From positions 22,543,501 through 22,607,500 of the forward strand of contig OX365944.1 in the NCBI GenBank assembly GCA_947247005.1: 64,000 nucleotides of DNA, given 5' to 3'. Shown here piece by piece: positions 28,201-37,200 of this stretch. The translations under genes and the position numbers were made by a program. Numbering within the stretch: position 1 is the first letter of the stretch; each line of letters begins with the position of its first letter. The stretch comes from Spisula solida (Eukaryota; Mollusca; Bivalvia; Venerida; Mactridae). The notes beneath the pieces are model-generated. The model was not told the origin of the DNA, searched no databases, and saw nothing but the letters and a program-made list of their open reading frames with translations.

Positions 28201-31200
28201 CCATCCACGCAAGAGTCAGACATAGATCGAACCATCCACATCCCCAAAAATGGATATTACAAGCAAGCCTATATAGTCACTCCGCAATGAATGACACACT
28301 GTGTACTTCGAATTCTGTGCATAATTAGCCATAAAGGGAGGTAATTATAAATGATAACTACACTGAAGTAAAGTATGGGGAGACTTTTTACAGCCACCAC
28401 ACGGCACTTAACACTTGAATATATGTTTTTATGGTACACTTAGTAGCTTTACTTTTACTGCATAGTGAACTGCTTACATATGGATAGTGCAACAATTACA
28501 ACTGATAGGGCATGTTCGTAGCGTCTGTTCCGCACACTGTGCGGGATGTTCTACTCCGAACAACTTACGAACAAAACGGAACTGTCCTGCACAGTGAGCC
28601 GAATGTTCTACTCCAAACACCTTACGAACAAAACGGAACAGAAAGTAAAATGTTTAAGACGACCAAAATTGTAGTTGCAGCCGTAATATTGGAGAAAGAA
28701 ATAATGCATGTTGATATATTTGAATGTGACTGTTTGCCCGCAATGCTTCATAATTGGAAAATAAATTTATTATATTCTATTTTATGACACAAGCGACCAT
28801 TGTTCTTGATGTAATCACGTGACTGTTCTGGCTGCACCACCTCTGTGGCGGGCACAGACAGAACATGTTCCGAACAGTGTTCCGGTTTGTTCGTAAGTGT
28901 GTTCCACTGTCAGGAATGTGCGGAACAGCGTTACGAATGCGCCCATACATATGTATCTTGGTACTGTATTATCAAAGCACTTACGGAAATCGTAAACTTA
29001 CGATCAAATTTAAATTCTTTATAATTTGTTTAAAATGATCAAGACAATTTAGTATGGAAAATGGAGCTTCAATACTAATAATGATTCAGTTAATGAACTC
29101 CTACAAACCATATCCGTCACCAATTTACAGTTGTTAAAGAATTATAAAGAATTTAAATTTGAGCGTATCTTTAAGATTTTCGTAAGTGCTTTGATAAAAC
29201 AGTACCCTTCTGTCTATCTTTAAATTCTTACATGGATAATAACACTTGGCATTCTTCAACAGGACTACATCACCAGTTGTATTACTGAAAGGTAATATAA
29301 TGAATAAGATAAACAAGTAAAACTTCAATCATGAGAGAATACTCGAAACAACATCTTTCTGAAGCGACTCCCTTCTTTGAAAACATTTAAAACTCGTCCA
29401 CTGGAAATATAAAATCTCCTCACAGTAGAGACACATTTCTTCAACAACAAACGACACAACAAACGACACTCACACTGCTGTACTGACACAAAAATGACCT
29501 CTTCTGATAGGTAAGATGGTGTATAGAACCCAAAGTTATATCGGGACACTGAATATTAATCCTTTAATAGTTTAGAGGTCCGTTGATTAAAGAGTGACCC
29601 AACAGACAGCGGCAACACAATATGCCATACAATGTACCAGAACAACATGACCAAATAAATTATTTTATAAAACATAAAGATATTTCATAAACATAAATTA
29701 GATTATTTTCATAAAAACATAAAATAAATAATTTCATAAAACATAAAATTGTATTATTTTCATAAAATATAAAATAAATAATTTCATAAGACATAAATAA
29801 TTAATTTACACAAATGCCATGTATAGTACTACCTTGGAATCCTGATGTCTCGTATTTCTTTCAGATAATGAGGACTCTTGCCAGCAGTAACACTGACATG
29901 TTCTGGCATATAACTACTATCAGCTGAAGCCACGGTGATAGTCAAACACTTTACAACAACATGAGCTTTCATATGTAACCTGAAATATAACAAACACAGT
30001 CAAACACTTAACAACAACATGAGCTTTCATATGTAACCTGAAATATAACAAACACAGTCAAACACTTAACAACAACATGAGCTTTCATATGTAACCTGAA
30101 ATATAACAAACACAGTCAAACATTTTACAACAACATGAGCTTTCATATGTAACCTGAAATATAACAAACACAGTCAAACACTTAACAACAACATGAGCTT
30201 TCATATGTAACCTGAAATATAACAAACAAAGTCAAACATTTTACAACAACATGAGCTTTCATATGTAATCTGAAATATAACAAACACAGTCAAACATTTA
30301 ACAACAACATGAGCTTTCATATGTAACCTGAAATATAACAAACACAGTCAAACACTTTACAACAACATGAGCTTTCATATGTAACCTGAAATATAACAAA
30401 CACAGTCAAACACTTTACAACAACATGAGCTTTCATATGTAACCTGAAATATAACAAACACAGTCAAACATTTAACAACAACATGAGCTTTCATATGTAA
30501 CCTGAAATATAACAAACACAGTCAAACACTTAACAACAACATGAGCTTTCATATGTAACCTGAAATATAACAAACACAGTCAAACATTTTACAACAACAT
30601 GAGCTTTCATATGTAATCTGAAATATAACAAACACAGTCAAACATTTAACAACAACATGAGCTTTCATATGTAACCTGAAATATAACAAACACAGTCAAA
30701 CACTTTACAACAACATGAGCTTTCATATGTAACCTGAAATATAACAAACACAGTCAAACATTTAACAACAACATGAGCTTTCATATGTAACCTGAAATAT
30801 AACAAACACGGTCTAACACTTAACAACAACATGAGCTTTCATATGTAACCTGAAATATAACAATCACAGTCTAAAGCATTATGAAAGAAGTCTTTTTTTA
30901 AGAAATGGATTTTCTTAACTTTGTGGTCATATGACTTACTTTAAAGTGAGTTTCAGATTTGGACAAACTTTTGAATAAATCGCATTCATTCCAAAGCTAT
31001 ATGTACATGGATTTAAATTTCAATGTATACCATATCTATATATGGCTATCGCCTTGCATGGACATAGAAAAATGGTAATATCTGCAAATGCAAAAGAAGT
31101 TGACATATTGAAAAATTGGGTTAGCAAAACGCCAGCAAATTTCCAAAAAAGGTATCTCAATAAGTGATCTTAGACATGTGTCTGACTGTCTGGAGGTTGA

Positions 31201-34200
31201 TGTGACTAAGGCTTTATTCTATGACAGGTAACAAAGGCTTTACTCTACATGCACACAGATATCCTAGTACTAACCTTATAAAGTGTGATCTGGCAGCCCC
31301 ATCAGATTGCCAAAATGTGTGAGGTAAACCATTGGTAAGTCTGGAAAGAAATAGCAATCGTGTTAAAAGAATACCAGTGTACCAATATTGTTTTTTCGAA
31401 ACAAGAATACACAAATCAACAATGTCCAACATATGACTTAGAATCCGCAAAAACATATGAATGAATTTGACTTATGAATCCCTTTCATTTACGGTGCTGT
31501 TTTTTTATGTTCACACGTATCTAATAATGCTTTTCAAGGTACAGTTTTATCAAAGCGCTTACAGAAGTGCACAGTCGGTTAAACAGACATATGTCTAAAA
31601 TAGACTTTAGCTTGGTATTTTTTCAAAAATAAACAATTTCTATAATTACATTTTTCTAAGTTAAAAACTTCATCTTTATCAAGGGACTAGTGTAAGAAAT
31701 ATCTAATAATAGTTTACCTGTACATATCTGAAGCGTTAGAAGACACCTCTAGTGTGCTGTAACATGGATTTACCTGTACATATCTGAAGCGTTAGAAGAC
31801 ACCTCTAGTGTGCTGTAACATGGATTTACCTGTACATATCTGAAGCGTTAGAAGACACCTCCAGTGTACTGTAACATGGATTTACCTGTACATATCTGAA
31901 GCGTTAGAAGACACCTCTAGTGTGCTGTAACATGGATTTACCTGTACATATCTGAAGCGTTAGAAGACACCTCCAGTGTACTGTAACATGGATTTACCTG
32001 TACATATCTGAAGCGTTAGAAGACACCTCTAGTGTCCTGTAACATGGATTTACCTGTACATATCTGAAGCGTTAGAAGACACCTCTAGTGTCCTGTAACA
32101 TGGATTTACCTGTACATATCTGAAGCGTTAGAAGACACCTCCAGTGTACTGTAACATGGATTTACCTGTACATATCTGAAGCGTTAGAAGACACCTCTAG
32201 TGTACTGTAACATGGATTGAGTAATTTCACTTCTTCTCCGTCGGATAATGACGTTTCAGCAAGTTCACTTCGAGCTACAATAAATGTAATTAAAACTTAT
32301 ATTAAACTCGTTCTGGAAATTTTATTTAGTGAGCCTTTAGAGAGCTCAATAATATTTCCTGAACAAGTATAATATAAGTTTCTATCAATTGACAACGAGT
32401 GTTAGATTATTTTTTCATTAAATACCCATTACACAAAAATACACATCTTTCTGCTGAAAAACGGATGCCAAAAATGATGTAATTTACAGATTTTTAATCA
32501 TAAATGACAGTCAGTAGATCTAACCAGTTTTCCGGGAATAAATTACCAACCAGCACTATCTCTCTCTTCCACAAGCAGCTCAGACTTCTCCACATGTGGA
32601 GGACACACCAACCAGCACTATCTCTCTCTTCCACAAGCAGCTCAGACTTCTCCACATGTGGAGGACATGACTTAACTGCACTAATCAGGCAGATCAAATG
32701 TGTAGTAAAATTGTTGTGGATGGTGGATTGGGAAGAGGAACAAATTAAAACTTCTCGTACATTATTACATCAGGGGTTCTACTGAGGCATAATGCCCAAT
32801 CCTGAAAATGAGTCGCAAGTCTGTTTCGGTGCTATCAGCATACATCCCTACACCATATCTCAGTTCAAACATGCTTCTATTGATAAACTTCAGCTTATAG
32901 AACTTCAAATGACCATAACTTGGTCAATATATTGAATTTTTTTATCAAATAACTTTTATTTTCTGCAGAAAAGTTTATTATTTCTATTGAAGCAAATCCG
33001 GATTTCCTGATTATTCCGGAATTGTAGGACCCCTGTTACATGGTTACTATGGTAACAAGACCCTTACCAACATCTTTCAGCTGGTTGAAGGTATTTTTCA
33101 GAACAGACAGTCGCATGCTTGATGTGTTGTTGAAACCATTCAAGAATGGAAATGGCAAACTACGACTTGGAGCACGATTCCGTAATAAATACTGAAAATA
33201 CAAGAGCAACATAGCATCAATATTTTTCTGAAAATAGAATTTTGCAATCATAAACATAAAATTTAAGTACAGTCTTCAGAACCATGATCATGAAATTTTT
33301 TTTGAAAACTTTTATAAATGTTTTTAAGAATCAGTGGTGGGTGAAACAGTATCTCTCGACTACCAATCTGGAGGCCTCTGGTTCGAATCTTGGCTGGGGG
33401 GGGGGGGGGGGGAGTCACTGAAAATTTCAGAAAAACTTTTTTAGTGTTTCCAACCCGAACTAGAGGCCAACTGGTTAAGGTAGTCTCGGGTGTATTGATG
33501 CTATTCATCTGGCACATTAAAGAACTAAGGTATCTATTCGAAAAGAGCTAGGGCAGCGCACCCGGATTCCTTGTATCACACAAACTTTCTGTCACTTCCC
33601 TCCTAGCCGGAGGTCATTGGCCAATAAGACTGGGATAAAACTAAATGGCAACGCACTTTGACTGTCTCAGTCAAATGCAAAAAATGACTAGTACAATGTA
33701 AATGCTTAATGGTTCAGAGTAATATTGCCAGCAACTCTTACAAAATTACGTTTTGGTCAATTATTTAAACAATTAAAATTGTAAAGATACATCCAGATTA
33801 TGTATCTTGGTCCTACCTTGAGTATTTTATCAGCATGTTGACTCACAGCATTCTTGTCTTCAGAGTAAACATCCACAAAACCTACAGAAACACAACATCA
33901 TCTATCAATCATATCATAGTGTAGGCAAACATTGTCATTTCTGACTGAGTAACAATGATAACATTTTTTTTATATACCTATCAATGTATAGTCACAAATA
34001 CAGACAATGCACAAACCTAGTAATATATTCATGATTTATGATGAAGGTCAAATTATCCATACTATACAGTGCCCATCAAAAATAAGTATACAGTAAATAA
34101 TTGCTGCAAAATTAAACTTGGTTAAATTTTTCAATATCTGTTTATTATACAATCACAATTATACTAGTTTATGAAACTACAGTTGCTATAAGGATTAAAA

Positions 34201-37200
34201 AGAGATAGAAATAATGATGAAGGTGTTCTGAATTGAAATAACCATGTGATCCAAAAGGCTAAATTTTTCATCTTTTTGTGACAAAGTTACCATTCAAGCC
34301 TGACAAAGAAACTTTATATTTTGCATCTAGGGTGCCAATTAATGTACAGTCTTTACATTTAATAAACAAAAATATTCATTTTCTTCAAAAATAAATGTTG
34401 TTCCACTGTTTTGCAAATAGTGTTATTACAGACAAGTGATGGGGAAATAACATATGTTTACTTATTTTTGGTGGGCAGTGTATTGAGTCTGTAATGATTT
34501 ACCTGGTGTAAGAGAGCATGCCTGTAACATCCGTATACTTTTACCCAGTTCACCGATCATTGTTGGACCATTACTGTGTTTGATAGCGGACAGAATGGTA
34601 CTGACCTCTACCACACCACTACCATCTGTATCAAACTGCTGGAACGCCTGCATTATAAATTACATGGTTCATACAATGTAACAAAACTCTTTCACCAAAA
34701 TGCAAGGAATATTCAAGAACTTTTAAAGATAGAATAGGTATTTTCAAGACATTTTCACAAACATTTACCAAGGTTCAATGGTACGAAAGTGTCATTATGC
34801 ACTGCCATTTTATACACTTTTTCTAGTGACGTCATACACAAGAATATCCTATTGCGCTAAATTTATTACAGTTAATTTCCAGTGACATTTGCACTCATAC
34901 ATTAATTTTCTGTACTTTTAATTTTTGAGAAAAAAAGAGTGTTTCTGTTTCATTTTTTACGCAGATGATTTGCAATTTTGACAAAATCCCTAAACTTTTG
35001 TGTAAGTTTAAGGTTGATCGCCTGAATTCAAGGTTTATCAGTTAAATTCAAGTACCATTTAGGCATTTTTTCATGGTAGCACTAAATTCACGTACTTTTC
35101 AAGGTTTGAACCAAATTCAAGGACTTTTCAAGGCCTGTGCGAACCTTGTATAACATACCAAGGTTTCAGTAATGGCAGAATGAGTCATATGTTTATTTAA
35201 AGTTTCTGAACAACTTTTCAATTACAGCCAACTCTCGTTATCTTGAACTTTTTGGGATTGTGAAAATACTTCAACATAATGTAACTTCAGATACGTTTGA
35301 GCCATTTTTTCTCTTGTCAAATTCATGGGCTTTATTGTATCATGGATTTCCTGTATTTTTAAGAAAAGTCAGTGAACATTTGGCTTTCTGGTGAATCTGT
35401 GCCTTCTAGCATTAATGTGTAGTTTAGGCAAAGGGCAGAATAATTTTGTGAAAATTCGAGATAAGCACTAATTCATGTTAATTATAAAACAAAAGGTTCA
35501 TACTCTGATGGCATCTTCTCTAGCTACACCAGGTTTATTCATCAGCATATCACAGAACTGTGCCAAGGTGACGGTCTCTTCATTTTTCTCTTCCCGGTCA
35601 TCTAGCCAGCGTATAATCTGATATCTGTGTTGTTGTATCACATTCTCTGGAATATCCTCTCTGTCAATATACAAAATACGTTAAATTGTTATGAAGTCAT
35701 GGGAAATAGAGGATCTTGCATGAGTGCTCATTACATATGAGTTTTATTAAACGAGTGGACAAAATGATATGACACGAGGCTTTGCCGAGTGTCATATTGT
35801 TTTTGTCGACGAGTTTAATAAAACTCCTATGTAATGAGCACGAATGTAAGATTCTATTTATCACATAACCTTAGAAAACATTCATTACTTTTCAAAAGGA
35901 TGATGTACGCTGCATATGTTTTAGCCAAAATTCAGCGGTACATTGAGCGCGACGTCATGGCGACGTTGATATTATCCCGACGTCATTGACGGATCAATGC
36001 ATGGATTGGCTAACGTCACGTCAAGCTAATTTAAATATTTATTGCACAGTCTGGGCGTGCCGAACGATATTTACGGCACGGCTTTACGGCACTCCTGGAC
36101 CGCAGGTTATGTGATAAATATGCGTTAAATAGTCAGAAAAAAGTTTTATGTACATTTCATATTTTACATTGACCCTTTACTTCATAAATTTGAATTCATT
36201 ATAGCTCTTTAACAGCTAGCAAATGTGATCAAGGGTTGTTCAATACAACCAGTAATTATTATTCAGTCAAGAAACTGTATAATCATATCTGTCCCTAATG
36301 TGTAAGTTTTAAAGAATAATTAAGAATTTAAATCTGAATGAAAGATTTTCATAAGAGCTTTGATAAAACAGTACCCAGGAATCTACATAAACCTCACTTT
36401 ATAAATTTGATTATGCAAATTTGAAATCTAAACCAGTAACAGCAATGTTCAAAAATTTAATTAAACATAAAATCATAAATAAGGATGAATTCATCACAAC
36501 ATTTAAACCTGACATTATAGACAATGATAGGCACATGAGTCCAAACTTATTCAAAGCTACACAAACTCAGTAAATCCTTAGTAAATAGTAGAGTATACAG
36601 TTATTGTATTCATATATTATACCGATATCACAATGATATTCTATATTTGAAGCCACCAGTATATTTTAAAGGGGTAGAACATGTATTTATAATTGTATAT
36701 ATAAAGTCTGCATGGAAGTGACAAACAATATAACGGTAATACCTAGCAAGATATTAATTAAGTTATGTCTAAACTATTATAAAATCAGGATGCATTGACA
36801 CATTTTACTTCCTACTTTAATACAAATGTAGTGACAAGAGATCAACAAATAAGATCTTAATAACCAGGGGAAAAGACCATCATCAACTCAGAACATTGTC
36901 TATAAATAGATGTACAAAAATGTATTATGCAAATTAATCCACAAAATAATGAATTTTGACTAAATCACCATAACAATGAAATGTGAAATTAACTACACCT
37001 TATTAACACAAGTAAAGATTGGCCAAAACCAGCGTTACTTCCTGTTTGCATGTATCATTGCAAGATACCTCATTCAGAAAAAAATAAGGATAAATTTAAA
37101 CAGTATGTCACTTGATATTGAAAAGGGGGTATCAGCAATTCAAACCCAATTATCTCACCATTTTTCTGATTGTCTAGAAAAATACAAGGAATTAGGATGT

